Under the pieces are notes generated by a model. The model saw only the letters and a list, made by a program, of their open reading frames with translations, made no database searches and was not told where the DNA came from. 64,000 nucleotides of DNA, taken from NCBI RefSeq assembly GCF_042677945.1, contig NZ_JBHUDN010000009.1; one strand, written 5' to 3'. This stretch comes from Haloplanus litoreus (GTDB taxonomy: Archaea; Halobacteriota; Halobacteria; Halobacteriales; Haloferacaceae). How positions within the stretch are numbered: position 1 is the stretch's first letter; each line of letters opens with the position of its first letter. Positions 1-8,181 of this stretch are shown piece after piece. Made by a program: the position numbers and the translations under genes.

Positions 1-1028
1 CGTACCGGCAGATGTACACCCAGTGGGGTGGCAGTACGTACGCGCTCCCCATCGACGGCGACGTGTTGATGCTCGTCTACCGCCGGGACCTCTTCGAGAA
101 ACACGACATCGACGTCCCCGAGACTTGGGCCGAATTCAACGAGGCGGCGCGGTACTTCACCGAGGAGACCGACGACATCGACCACGGCGTCGCGACGTAC
201 GGGAAACGGGGCAACGTCTACGGCTGGTTCCTCACCCGATTCGGCGGCCTCGGCGGGGTGTACTTCGACGAGGAGATGAATCCACAGATCAACACCGAGG
301 CGGGCCGACGCGCGCTGGAGTCGTGGCAGGAGACGATCCAGTACGCCCCCGACGACACGGCGAGCTACGGCTACCCCGAGCTTCGGGACGCGTTCACCGG
401 CGGTAACGTGGCGATGGTTGTCCAGTGGACGGACGTACCGAAGAAGGCGGCAGTTGCGGAGGCAACGAAGGGTAACTGGGGCGGTGCAGCCGTCCCCGGC
501 TGGGAGGACGGCCGCGCCGCCAGCGCGATGCCGGTCGGTCGCGTCCTCGGCGTCACGTCGGGAGTCAGCGACGAGCAGAAACTCGCCGCCTACCGCTTCG
601 CACAGACGTTCACGCTGCCGGAGTACAGCACGCACATGGTCTCCGATCCCGGCTGTGGCGAGGACCCGTTCCGCACCTCCCAGCTCTCCGATCCCGAGCC
701 CTTCACCCAGGAGAACCCGTTCCGGGACGCCCCACAGGAGTCCGTCGCCTTCGAGGACATGGAGAGCGCGGAGCAGTACACCTCGGCCGTGCAGGCGACG
801 CTCGAACAGGGCTATCCGGTGCCGTACTGGCCGGGCTCCCAGGACTACATCAACGCCCTCGACATCGAGATGTCGCGGTTCGTCAGCGGCGAAACCGGCG
901 TCGAGGAGACGCTCGAAAACGTCGAGAGCGAGTGGGAGAGCATCGTCGAAGATCTCGGTCGCGAACAGCAACAGGAGTACTACTCCAACGTCATCGACGC
1001 CTGGAAGAACGCGGGCATCTGGGAGTGA
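1..1028 (+). CDS. ABC transporter substrate-binding protein, sugar type (5' partial)
   Basis: The reading frame is open from base 3, so the start codon and the expected Tat/lipoprotein signal lie before the window. The 338+ visible residues have the family-1 extracellular solute-binding look: early residues reading DGDVLMLVYRRDLFEKHDID, a conserved domain-crossing stretch FTGGNVAMVVQWTDVP and many aromatic residues suited to sugar binding. It should capture a sugar or glycerol-phosphate-like substrate outside the cell and deliver it to the two permeases encoded downstream on the same strand. Substrate cannot be named. A 96-base gap with a small inverted repeat (GGAGG..CCTCC near 1070) separates it from the first permease, an arrangement often linked to higher expression of the binding protein. 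Confidence 0.88.
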   Translation, partial: YRQMYTQWGGSTYALPIDGDVLMLVYRRDLFEKHDIDVPETWAEFNEAARYFTEETDDIDHGVATYGKRGNVYGWFLTRFGGLGGVYFDEEMNPQINTEAGRRALESWQETIQYAPDDTASYGYPELRDAFTGGNVAMVVQWTDVPKKAAVAEATKGNWGGAAVPGWEDGRAASAMPVGRVLGVTSGVSDEQKLAAYRFAQTFTLPEYSTHMVSDPGCGEDPFRTSQLSDPEPFTQENPFRDAPQESVAFEDMESAEQYTSAVQATLEQGYPVPYWPGSQDYINALDIEMSRFVSGETGVEETLENVESEWESIVEDLGREQQQEYYSNVIDAWKNAGIWE

Positions 1029-1111
1029 GGACATGGTAGGGGCTCGCCACGCTCGGTCGACGACTGGCGGAGGGTCGTCCTCCCGGCGGTTCGGGCGGAC
1101 GCGCGGTCACC

Positions 1112-1117
1112 GGAGGT
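1112..1117 (+). promoter_or_regulatory. Shine-Dalgarno site of the first permease
   Basis: GGAGGT lies 7 bases before the ATG at 1125 and is a full match to the archaeal anti-SD sequence. It supports this start for an internal operon gene, in contrast to the leaderless starts seen elsewhere in the window. Confidence 0.7.
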
Positions 1118-1124
1118 AACAGCG

Positions 1125-2069
1125 ATGGCATCATCTACCGACGACACGCAAGCACACCGCTCGACGGGCATCAGTAGCTACGTCCGGAACGAGCACCTCG
1201 AGTACTGGTTCGCGGTGCCGGCGCTCCTCATCCTGCTCGCGCTTGTCATCTTCCCGATGATCTGGTCGCTGTGGACCAGTTTCACCGATCTGAATCTCAC
1301 GATTGCGACGCGCAACGGCGCCTTCATCGGACTGGACAACTACGCGGACCTGCTGACGAGCGACCGGTTCTGGAACTCCATCGCGAACACGGCCTACTAC
1401 GTCGGCCTCGGCGTTGTGGTCGAGTTCACGCTCGGGTTCGCCGTCGCGCTGTTCATGGCGAACTACACCCGCGGCCGTGTGACGACGGTGTTGTTCACGG
1501 TCCTCCTGCTCCCGATGATGATGGCGCCTATCGTCACCGGACTCATCTGGCGGCTCCTCCTCCAGGAGTCGTTCGGCCCGGTCAACTACCTGCTCGCGGC
1601 GCTGGGCGTCGGGCAACCGGCGTGGCTGTCCTCGACGGCGATGTCGCTGAACAGCGTCCTCATCGCCGACATCTGGCAGTGGACGCCGTTTATGATCCTC
1701 ATCCTCTACACCGGGCGGCTCTCGATCAGCGAGGACCTCTACGAGGCCGCGAAGATGGACGGCGCCGACCGCTGGTTCACGTTCCGACACGTCACGCTCC
1801 CGCAGATGAAGGGCGTGATCGCCATCGCGATCCTGTTGCGGGCGATGGACGCGTTCAAATTCTTCGACAAGATGTTCGTCATGACCGGCGGCGGCCCCGG
1901 CACCTCGTCGGAACTGGGCACGTACTACAACTACCTGCTCGGGTTCGACTCCTTCTCGATGGGCAAGGCGACCGCGATGAGCTGGCTGCTCCTGTTGTTC
2001 GCGGTCGTGCTCGCGAACGCGTTCCTCTACGTCCTTGAACAGGGCGAAGGGGGTGACCGCGTCGTATGA
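1125..2069 (+). CDS. ABC transporter permease, MalF/UgpA type
   Basis: A 314-residue membrane protein with about six hydrophobic segments and the binding-protein-dependent permease signature EAAKMDGADRWFTFRHVTLP (EAA loop, about residues 206-225), which docks onto the ATPase. It forms one half of the transmembrane channel of the sugar importer. A strong Shine-Dalgarno site supports the ATG at 1125. The end overlaps the next permease by the four bases ATGA, so the two halves of the channel are translationally coupled. Length is typical for the family. Confidence 0.9.
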   Translation: MASSTDDTQAHRSTGISSYVRNEHLEYWFAVPALLILLALVIFPMIWSLWTSFTDLNLTIATRNGAFIGLDNYADLLTSDRFWNSIANTAYYVGLGVVVEFTLGFAVALFMANYTRGRVTTVLFTVLLLPMMMAPIVTGLIWRLLLQESFGPVNYLLAALGVGQPAWLSSTAMSLNSVLIADIWQWTPFMILILYTGRLSISEDLYEAAKMDGADRWFTFRHVTLPQMKGVIAIAILLRAMDAFKFFDKMFVMTGGGPGTSSELGTYYNYLLGFDSFSMGKATAMSWLLLLFAVVLANAFLYVLEQGEGGDRVV

Positions 2070-2950
2070 GCGTCGTCGAGTGGACCCGTCACCGGCTGGC
2101 GGGCACGACCGACGAGCCCGTGTCGCTGCGGGGGGCCTTTCGCGTAATCGGGGTCACGTCGTTCGTCAGTATCGCCCTCGTGACGACGCTGTTCCCGCTG
2201 TACTGGACGGTGAATACGTCGTTCAAACCGGCCGCCGAGACCCAGACGTTCCCCCCGACGTTCACTCCCGAGACGTTCACGGTCTCGCCCTACGTCGACG
2301 TCCTCACCGGGGCGGGGTCGTCCGTGCTCGCAAACAGCGTCATCGTCAGCGTCGGCGCGACGGTACTCGCGATGGTTATCGGCGTGCCTGCGGGCTACGC
2401 CTACGCCCGCAATCCGGGCAAGGTCGGAGGGAAACATCTGGCCTTCTGGATCCTCTCGCTCCGGATGTTCCCGCCGATCGCACCGATCCTGCCGCTGTTT
2501 TTCATGTTCCGGCAGGTCGGCATGATCGACACGTACCCGACGATGATGCTGCTGTACCTGACGTTCAACGTTCCACTGGTCGTCTGGCTGATGCGAAGCT
2601 TCTTCCAGGACATCCCACAGGCCGTCGAGGAGGCGGCGATCATGGACGGGTATTCGCGCCTCGAGGCGTTCTTCAAGGTGTCGCTCCCGCTGGTCTCGCC
2701 CGGAATCGTCACGACGACGCTACTGGTCTGGATCTTCTCGTGGAACGAGTTCCAGTTCGCGCTCGTGTTCACGCGCAACGCCGCCCAGACCTACCCGGTG
2801 ATCATCCCGTCGCTGGTCGGCGGGCACGCGACCCTGTGGAACCAGGTCGCGGCGCTGTCGGTGATCGCGATGATCCCGATAATCGTTATCTCGCTGCTGA
2901 TGCAGAAACGGCTCGTCCGCGGGCTCACCCTCGGGGCGGTGAAAGGATGA
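2066..2950 (+). CDS. ABC transporter permease, MalG/UgpE type
   Basis: A 294-residue inner-membrane permease, partner of the upstream MalF-like protein. The EAA loop reads EEAAIMDGYSRLEAFFKVSLP (about residues 191-211, quoted in part: EEAAIMDGYSRLEAF), and the C-terminus has the characteristic polar end after the last membrane helix (LMQKRLVRGLTLGAVKG). It starts in an ATGA overlap with the upstream gene and ends in an ATGA overlap with a 30-codon frame that leads to the ATPase gene. Confidence 0.9.
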   Translation: MSVVEWTRHRLAGTTDEPVSLRGAFRVIGVTSFVSIALVTTLFPLYWTVNTSFKPAAETQTFPPTFTPETFTVSPYVDVLTGAGSSVLANSVIVSVGATVLAMVIGVPAGYAYARNPGKVGGKHLAFWILSLRMFPPIAPILPLFFMFRQVGMIDTYPTMMLLYLTFNVPLVVWLMRSFFQDIPQAVEEAAIMDGYSRLEAFFKVSLPLVSPGIVTTTLLVWIFSWNEFQFALVFTRNAAQTYPVIIPSLVGGHATLWNQVAALSVIAMIPIIVISLLMQKRLVRGLTLGAVKG

Positions 2951-3039
2951 CCGCCACGTCGACGCCCCTCGTTCGTCCGCCCCGGTACAGGCAGATCAAC
3001 GCATCCGACCGCCAGCCTCACCCTACTCAGAACGCATGA
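2947..3039 (+). CDS. 30-codon bridging small ORF between permease and ATPase
   Basis: This 30-residue frame (MTATSTPLVRPPRYRQINAS...) starts in an ATGA overlap with the permease stop and ends in a second ATGA overlap with the ATPase start. It exactly fills the 85-base space between the two genes, so ribosomes could be passed from permease to ATPase without a gap. The peptide resembles nothing I recognise and has no membrane segment. Whether the peptide matters, or only the act of translation, cannot be told from sequence; it may also be chance. Confidence 0.35.
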   Translation: MTATSTPLVRPPRYRQINASDRQPHPTQNA

Positions 3040-4169
3040 CTACGATCGAACTCGATACGATACGCAAGGAGTTCGGCGACGACATCGTCGCCGTCGACGA
3101 CGTGTCACTGACCATCGAGGACGGCGAACTCGTCGTCCTCGTCGGCCCGTCGGGCTCCGGAAAGTCGACGACGCTCCGGATAATCGCCGGCCTCGAAGCC
3201 CCGACCGGCGGCGACATCCTGATAGACGGCCGGCGCGTCAACGACGTCCAGCCACAGAACCGTGACATCGCGATGGTGTTCCAGTCCTTCGCGCTCTATC
3301 CACATCGGTCCGTCCGGAACAACATCTCGTTCCCGCTGGAAGCCCGCGACGTGCCCAAGGCAGAGATCGACCGCCGCGTCGAGGAGGCCGCAGCCATGCT
3401 CGACATCACGGAGCTGCTCGACCGGAAGCCGGCGAACCTCTCGGGCGGGCAGCAACAGCGCGTCGCGCTCGGTCGCGCACTCGTCCGCGACCCACAGGCG
3501 TTTCTCATGGACGAGCCGCTGGCGAACCTCGACGCGAAACTCCGCAAGGAGATGCGGACGGAAGTGGTCCGCCTCCAGCAGAACCTCGACGTGACGATGG
3601 TCCACGTCACGCACAACCAGGAGGAGGCGATGACGATGGGCGACCGCGTCGCGGTGATGAACGAGGGCGCGATCCAGCAACTCGCCCCACCCAAGGAGGT
3701 GTATCGGCGGCCAGCCAACCGGTTCGTCGCGGAGTTCATCGGGAGTCCGAGCATGAACCTCCTCGACGGATCGCTCTCTGACGGGACGTTCCACGCCGAC
3801 GCCGGGGACGTGTCGATCCGCGTCCCAGACGAACTCGCGGACGCGTCGACGGCCACCCCACTCACCCTCGGTGTACGACCCGAGAGCGTACAGATCGTCG
3901 ATTCACCCGGCGACTACACGTTCGAGGCGACCGTCGACGTGGTCGAACTGATGGGGAACGTCCAGATCGTCCACATCGTCCTCGACGGCGCCGAGTTCTT
4001 GGCCGAAGTCGATCCCGACCTCGCGGTCGACCAGGGCGACACCCTCCTCGTTCGGCTTCCGCCCGAGAAGATCGACCTCTTCGACGGCGTCCAGCCGGAC
4101 AGCCCTCGCGTCGAGCGAGCGGTCGAACACGACCGATCCGTGGACGGGCCCGTCGCGACGGAAGAGTAG
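3036..4169 (+). CDS. ABC transporter ATP-binding protein, UgpC/MsmK type
   Basis: A 377-residue ATPase that powers the importer. Walker A GPSGSGKST is at about residues 37-45, followed by the Q-loop (FQSFALYPH), signature LSGGQQQR and Walker B FLMDEPLANLD. The C-terminal third is the regulatory TOBE/OB domain typical of sugar importers (around LTLGVRPESVQI). Canonical length and all motifs intact. It closes the operon; the convergent aconitase gene lies 246 bases beyond. Confidence 0.92.
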   Translation: MTTIELDTIRKEFGDDIVAVDDVSLTIEDGELVVLVGPSGSGKSTTLRIIAGLEAPTGGDILIDGRRVNDVQPQNRDIAMVFQSFALYPHRSVRNNISFPLEARDVPKAEIDRRVEEAAAMLDITELLDRKPANLSGGQQQRVALGRALVRDPQAFLMDEPLANLDAKLRKEMRTEVVRLQQNLDVTMVHVTHNQEEAMTMGDRVAVMNEGAIQQLAPPKEVYRRPANRFVAEFIGSPSMNLLDGSLSDGTFHADAGDVSIRVPDELADASTATPLTLGVRPESVQIVDSPGDYTFEATVDVVELMGNVQIVHIVLDGAEFLAEVDPDLAVDQGDTLLVRLPPEKIDLFDGVQPDSPRVERAVEHDRSVDGPVATEE

Positions 4170-4334
4170 CTGCCACCCTCGCGGTGTCGCCGGAAGTCGG
4201 CCATCGACGGCGGATCAGCGTCGGCCGGCCCCGTCAGCCGGCCGGTTTCTCCTCGACGTCGGGATTCCGCTCGTGGGCTGCTACCCGCCGTTCGGTCGCG
4301 TTCTCGGCGCCGAAAAAATCGGGTCCGGGACCGC

Positions 4335-4415
4335 GTGTCCCGTACGGACTGTTGTCAGTCAGTTCCGGCCGCCCCCGCGACGGCGACGGCCGGGACACAG
4401 TGACACCGAGCCGTA
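4335..4415 (+). repeat. Palindromic intergenic element between convergent genes (TACGGAC family, copy A)
   Basis: The element ends exactly at the aconitase stop codon (read on the minus strand as TGATACGG). It is built of nested inverted repeats: GTGTCCC 4335-4341 with GGGACAC 4392-4398, and CCGGCCG 4365-4371 with CGGCCGG 4387-4393. The left half TACGGACTGTTGT...GTCAGTTCCGGCCG is nearly the same as the left half of the element at 27460. A transcript in either direction would fold into a GC-rich hairpin, so a bidirectional terminator role is plausible. Bases 4170-4334 show nothing recognisable. Confidence 0.6.
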
Positions 4416-6392
4416 TCAGTCGTCGGCGGGCGTCGCGCCGCTACCGTCCTGCTCGTACTGCTGTTTCGTCAGGGTGAGTTTGCCGCCGGCCGCGAGAATC
4501 TCGCGTTCGCGCTCGGAGGCGTCGAACTCGGCGGTTGCCTCCCAGTCGTCGTTGACGCGGATGGTGAACTCCTCGGCGCCGGCTTTGACCGCTTCGGCGA
4601 CGTCGTCGACGACTTCGACGTGGTCGCCCTGCTCGATCCGCTCGTAGGTCTCCTCGTCGATGGTCAGCGGCAGAAGGCCGAAGTTGTACAGGTTCGCCTT
4701 GTGGATGCGGGCGAAGGACTGTGCGAGGACGGCCTCGACGCCGAGATACATCGGACACATCGCGGCGTGTTCACGCGAGGACCCCTGTCCGTAGTTCTCG
4801 CCGGCGACGAGGACGCCGTGATCCGACGCCTTGGCGCGCTCCGCGAACGACTCGTCGACGCGGGAGAGGGTGAACTCGGAGAGCTTGTCGATGTTCGAGC
4901 GGAACTTCAGGATGTCCGACGTGGCCGGGATGATGTGATCGGTCGTGATGTTGTCGGGCATCTTCAGGAGCGTCTCGCCGGCGATGTCGGCGCCGAGCGG
5001 GTCCTTCAGCGGCACGTCGCCGATGTTCGGTCCCTTGATCAGGTCGTCGTCGACGGCCTCGTCGGGTTCGATGATGTCGGCCTTCGAGGCGTCGTACTGG
5101 TCCGGGAGTTCGATGCCCGGCGACTCCATGTCGCCGAGTTCCTCGGCCAGATCCCGCGGATCGACGATTTCGCCTTTGAGCGCGGCCGCGGCGGCCACCT
5201 GCGGCGAGCAGAGGTAGACGGAGTCGTCTTCGATGCCGGAGCGTCCCTCGAAGTTCCGGTTGAACGTCCGGAGCGAGACGGAGTCGGAGGCGGGCACGTG
5301 CCCGATACCGATACAGGGTCCGCAGGTCGACTCGGAGACGTTGACGCCGGCGGCCATCATCTCGGCGGTCCACCCCTCCCGTGCGAGGAGTTCACTGGCC
5401 TGTTTCGATCCCGGAGCGACGATCATCTCGAGGTCCTTCTGGATCTCGCGACCCTTGACCATCTTCGCCGCGGGGAGGATGTCCGCGTACCCGCCGTTGG
5501 TACAGGAGCCGACGATGACCTGTTCGACGTCTTCACCGGCCACCTCGCGTACCGGCACGACGTTGTCCGGCATCGACGGCGTGGAGATGAGCGGTTCGAG
5601 GTCCGAGAGGTCGACGACGAGTTCGTCGGCGTACTCGGCGTCCTCGTCGGCCGAGAGTTCGACGTACTCGTCGCCACGACCCTGCCGTTCGAGGTAGTTC
5701 TTCGTCCGCTCGTCGGTCGGGAAGATGGAGGTGGTCGCACCGAGTTCCGTCCCCATGTTCGTGATGGTGGTGCGCTCGGGGACGGTCAGGCTCTCGACGC
5801 CCGGCCCGGTGTACTCGAACACTTTGCCGACGCCGCCCTTGACCGAGAGCCGACGCAGCATCTCGAGGATGAGGTCCTTGGCGGTCGCCCACTCGGGCAG
5901 TTCGCCCTCCAGACGCACGTTCACGACTTCGGGCATCTCGACGAAGTACGGGCCGCCGCCCATCGCGACGGCCACGTCGAGACCACCGGCGCCGATGGCG
6001 AGTTCGCCCAGGCCGCCCGGCGTCGGCGTGTGGGAGTCGGAGCCGAGCATCGTCTTGCCGGGCGCCGCGAAGTTCTCCTTGTGGACGTTGTGACAGATGC
6101 CGTTGCCCGGACGGGAGAAGTACGCGCCGTAGGTGCCGGCAGCCGACCGGAGGAAGCGGTGGTCGTCGGTGTTCTTGAAATCGAATTGGTAGGTCTGGTG
6201 GTCACAGTACTGGGCGGCGAGTTCGGTCTGGACCTCGTCGAGGTCGAGCGCCTCGAACTGGAGCCAGACCATCGTGCCGGTCGTGTCCTGTGTGAGTACC
6301 TGGTCGATCTCGATCCCGATCTCCTCGCCGGGTTCGAGATCACCCTCGACGAGGTGGTCGTCGAGGATCTTCTCTGTGAGCGTCTGTCCCAT
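4416..6392 (-). CDS. acn: aconitate hydratase
   Basis: Aconitase interconverts citrate and isocitrate in the citric acid cycle in the cytoplasm. The 658-residue protein carries the [4Fe-4S] ligands Cys297 (GSCTNGGY), Cys357 and Cys360 (STCGPCIGIG) and the C-terminal swivel domain with YGQGSSREHAAMCP, whose Arg belongs to the active site. The start ATG at 6392 (MGQTLTEKILDDH) is chosen over an upstream in-frame codon because a TATA box lies 28 bases before it, giving a leaderless transcript. Divergent from the dUTPase-type gene. Confidence 0.95.
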   Translation of the reverse strand: MGQTLTEKILDDHLVEGDLEPGEEIGIEIDQVLTQDTTGTMVWLQFEALDLDEVQTELAAQYCDHQTYQFDFKNTDDHRFLRSAAGTYGAYFSRPGNGICHNVHKENFAAPGKTMLGSDSHTPTPGGLGELAIGAGGLDVAVAMGGGPYFVEMPEVVNVRLEGELPEWATAKDLILEMLRRLSVKGGVGKVFEYTGPGVESLTVPERTTITNMGTELGATTSIFPTDERTKNYLERQGRGDEYVELSADEDAEYADELVVDLSDLEPLISTPSMPDNVVPVREVAGEDVEQVIVGSCTNGGYADILPAAKMVKGREIQKDLEMIVAPGSKQASELLAREGWTAEMMAAGVNVSESTCGPCIGIGHVPASDSVSLRTFNRNFEGRSGIEDDSVYLCSPQVAAAAALKGEIVDPRDLAEELGDMESPGIELPDQYDASKADIIEPDEAVDDDLIKGPNIGDVPLKDPLGADIAGETLLKMPDNITTDHIIPATSDILKFRSNIDKLSEFTLSRVDESFAERAKASDHGVLVAGENYGQGSSREHAAMCPMYLGVEAVLAQSFARIHKANLYNFGLLPLTIDEETYERIEQGDHVEVVDDVAEAVKAGAEEFTIRVNDDWEATAEFDASEREREILAAGGKLTLTKQQYEQDGSGATPADD

Positions 6393-6413
6393 AACGTCCG
6401 GCCATCGCGTGCC

Positions 6414-6425
6414 GATGGATATAAA
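6414..6425 (-). promoter_or_regulatory. TATA box of acn
   Basis: On the minus strand GGATTTATATCC is centred about 28 bases before the acn ATG, the standard spacing for a haloarchaeal leaderless message. Confidence 0.65.
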
Positions 6426-6628
6426 TCCCGCGCCTTTCCTCACTCCAAATCCCGCCACGGGACGCTTCTACCACAACATTTAGACCGTCTCGGGGCCTAA
6501 CTCCGCGCCGCAACCCGAACCGGCTACGCCCGCTTTTCGGCGTCTCCTCGCGACCCGACTCCGTCGCTTCAGCCCGTTCGGACCACCCGTACCGGCACGG
6601 TTTTGTCGCGCCTGGCCGACGCCCCCAT

Positions 6629-7096
6629 ATGTTCCGTGCCGGTCCGTTCGTCGCCGATCACGTGCGGCCAGTCGACCCCGAACAGGTACAGCCGAACGGC
6701 CTCGATCTGACGGCCGAAGCGATTTTCGAGACCGGCGGCGGCCGGATCGGACGCGACGGCGAGCGGATCGGAGAGCGCGACCCCGTCGACCCCGACCCGG
6801 ACGCCGACGCGTGGCGGCTCTCGCCCGGCGGCTACATCCTCCGATACGGCGAACGAATCCACATCCCCGAGGGGCACGTCGGCTTCGTCTACCCCCGCTC
6901 CTCGCTCATGCGCAACGCCGCGATGCTCCACACCGCCGTCTGGGACGCCGGCTACGAGGGCCGCGGCGAGGGACTCTTGGCCGTCCACGAGGGAATCGAC
7001 ATCGAACCCGACGCCCGGGTGGCACAGCTGGTCCTCGCCGAGGCGAGCCACGAGGGCACCTACGACGGGAGCTACCAGGGCGAGAACATAGAGTAA
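6629..7096 (+). CDS. dut: deoxyuridine 5'-triphosphate nucleotidohydrolase / dCTP deaminase family
   Basis: A 155-residue member of the trimeric dUTPase/dCTP-deaminase fold, which removes dUTP and supplies dUMP for thymidylate synthesis. Visible motifs: QPNGLDLT (residues 21-28), PRSSLMR (89-95) and WDAGYEGRGEG (105-115), the last forming the substrate pocket. The short length and the sequence match the haloarchaeal form usually annotated as dUTP nucleotidohydrolase; true deaminase activity cannot be excluded. Divergent from acn. Confidence 0.82.
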   Translation: MFRAGPFVADHVRPVDPEQVQPNGLDLTAEAIFETGGGRIGRDGERIGERDPVDPDPDADAWRLSPGGYILRYGERIHIPEGHVGFVYPRSSLMRNAAMLHTAVWDAGYEGRGEGLLAVHEGIDIEPDARVAQLVLAEASHEGTYDGSYQGENIE

Positions 7097-7160
7097 TCGT
7101 CGCTTACCGCTCCACAGGCGACCGTTACTGACGGGGGGACGGGCCGAAGGGGCGACCGTG

Positions 7161-7745
7161 ATGTTCCGAGACCGGCCGCCGCGGGCGGCGCTCGAACGCC
7201 TCTTCCAGCCGCCGCTCCGACTGCGTGACCGGACTCTCGACGCCCACGAGGCGGACGGATCGCCGTCACCGTTACCGTCGCCGTCGTCGCGCCAGGACGC
7301 CATCGACGTTGCCTGCTGGACGCCCCTCGGCGACGACCGGCGGTCGCCCCACCGCGACACCAGCGACCCGGACGTGGACCCCATGGCGACGCTGCTCGCC
7401 GACCCGTCGACGCCCGGCGACGCGGGCAGTGCCGTCGACCACACGCTGGTCTTCGAAGTCGAAGGGCCGGTGCACTCGATCGGCGTCGACTACGGATCCC
7501 TCGACGCCGCCGTGACGCCCGAGCAAGACCTCCGGGTGCGGACCGAGACCGGTCGGGCCCTCGACGTCGGCTGGCGCGTCACCGCCGACGGTGGACTCGT
7601 CGTCCGATTCGCCGATCCGCCGACCGACGGGGCCCTGTTCGTCGAGTACGGCGTGACCCGGAATCCCGTGAGCGGCCGCCACACCGTCGACGTCGTCGTC
7701 GACGGCGAACGAACGGTCGAAGCGCGGCTGGTCGTGTTGGGGTGA
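7161..7745 (+). CDS. hypothetical haloarchaeal protein
   Basis: A 194-residue protein I do not recognise. There is no signal peptide or membrane segment. The N-terminal 90 residues are rich in Arg, Pro and Ser and look disordered; the C-terminal half has regular beta-strand-like alternation (HTLVFEVEGPVHSIGVDYG... LFVEYGVTRNP...) suggesting a small beta-sandwich. GTG at 7158 directly before the ATG is an alternative start. It follows the dUTPase gene by 64 bases and may be co-transcribed. Confidence 0.55.
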   Translation: MFRDRPPRAALERLFQPPLRLRDRTLDAHEADGSPSPLPSPSSRQDAIDVACWTPLGDDRRSPHRDTSDPDVDPMATLLADPSTPGDAGSAVDHTLVFEVEGPVHSIGVDYGSLDAAVTPEQDLRVRTETGRALDVGWRVTADGGLVVRFADPPTDGALFVEYGVTRNPVSGRHTVDVVVDGERTVEARLVVLG

Positions 7746-7883
7746 CTGGCGGTCGGACGACGAGGGTGGGTCGGGAGCTTGAACCACGGTCGCTCCGCTC
7801 CGCTTCGCTTTGCTCCGTCCACTGGTTCGACTCCGTCCTGACGGTTCCCGTACCGCCTCGCCGTCGCTCGGCGGTTCGGTGCA

Positions 7884-7957
<74 letters not shown>

Positions 7958-7980
7958 GCGTGGGTTCGTATCCGACGCTA

Positions 7981-7988
7981 CGGTATAA
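7981..7988 (-). promoter_or_regulatory. TATA box of tRNA-Lys
   Basis: Minus-strand CTTATACC, preceded by a purine-rich BRE-like stretch (GAAAACG), lies about 27 bases upstream of the tRNA 5' end. Confidence 0.6.
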
Positions 7989-8029
7989 GCGTTTTCAGCT
8001 ACCGCCGACAGGGGCCCGCCGGGCTGACC

Positions 8030-8150
8030 GACGACTCGCGGGACGGCCCCGACGACACACCCCGACGCTCCGGGCACGACGTCCGTGAACTCGACGTAGT
8101 CGCGGGTACCGGCACGCTCGCGTTCGAATCCCGGCGTGTTCGGGCGAGGA
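8030..8150 (-). other. possible coding remnant upstream of tRNA-Lys
   Basis: Between the tRNA and the protease gene the minus strand shows a stretch with haloarchaeal codon bias (GC at third positions) reading in part RDYVEFTDVVPGASGCVVGA. It has no clear start or stop of its own. It may be the relic of a gene end or simply high-GC noise. The rest of 7746-8181, apart from the tRNA and its promoter, shows nothing recognisable. Confidence 0.2.
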
Positions 8151-8181
8151 ATACTAGTGGCTGTAGTCCCTACACGTGGCG

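Noticed and set aside
1034..1120. 28-codon frame between the binding protein and first permease
   Set aside because: Arg/Ser-rich noise with no overlap or promoter; the Shine-Dalgarno inside it serves the permease.
4620..6500. Long open frame antisense to aconitase (over 600 codons)
   Set aside because: It is the mirror of the GC-rich codon pattern of acn; it lacks recognisable domains and acn is well supported.
7775..7845. tRNA-like words (GAGCTTGAACC, GGTTCGACTCC) between the hypothetical gene and tRNA-Lys
   Set aside because: No acceptor or anticodon stem can be drawn; may be repetitive filler.
8124..8140. GTTCGAATCCCGG resembling a tRNA T arm upstream of the protease gene
   Set aside because: The flanking bases do not pair into a T stem and no cloverleaf can be built.
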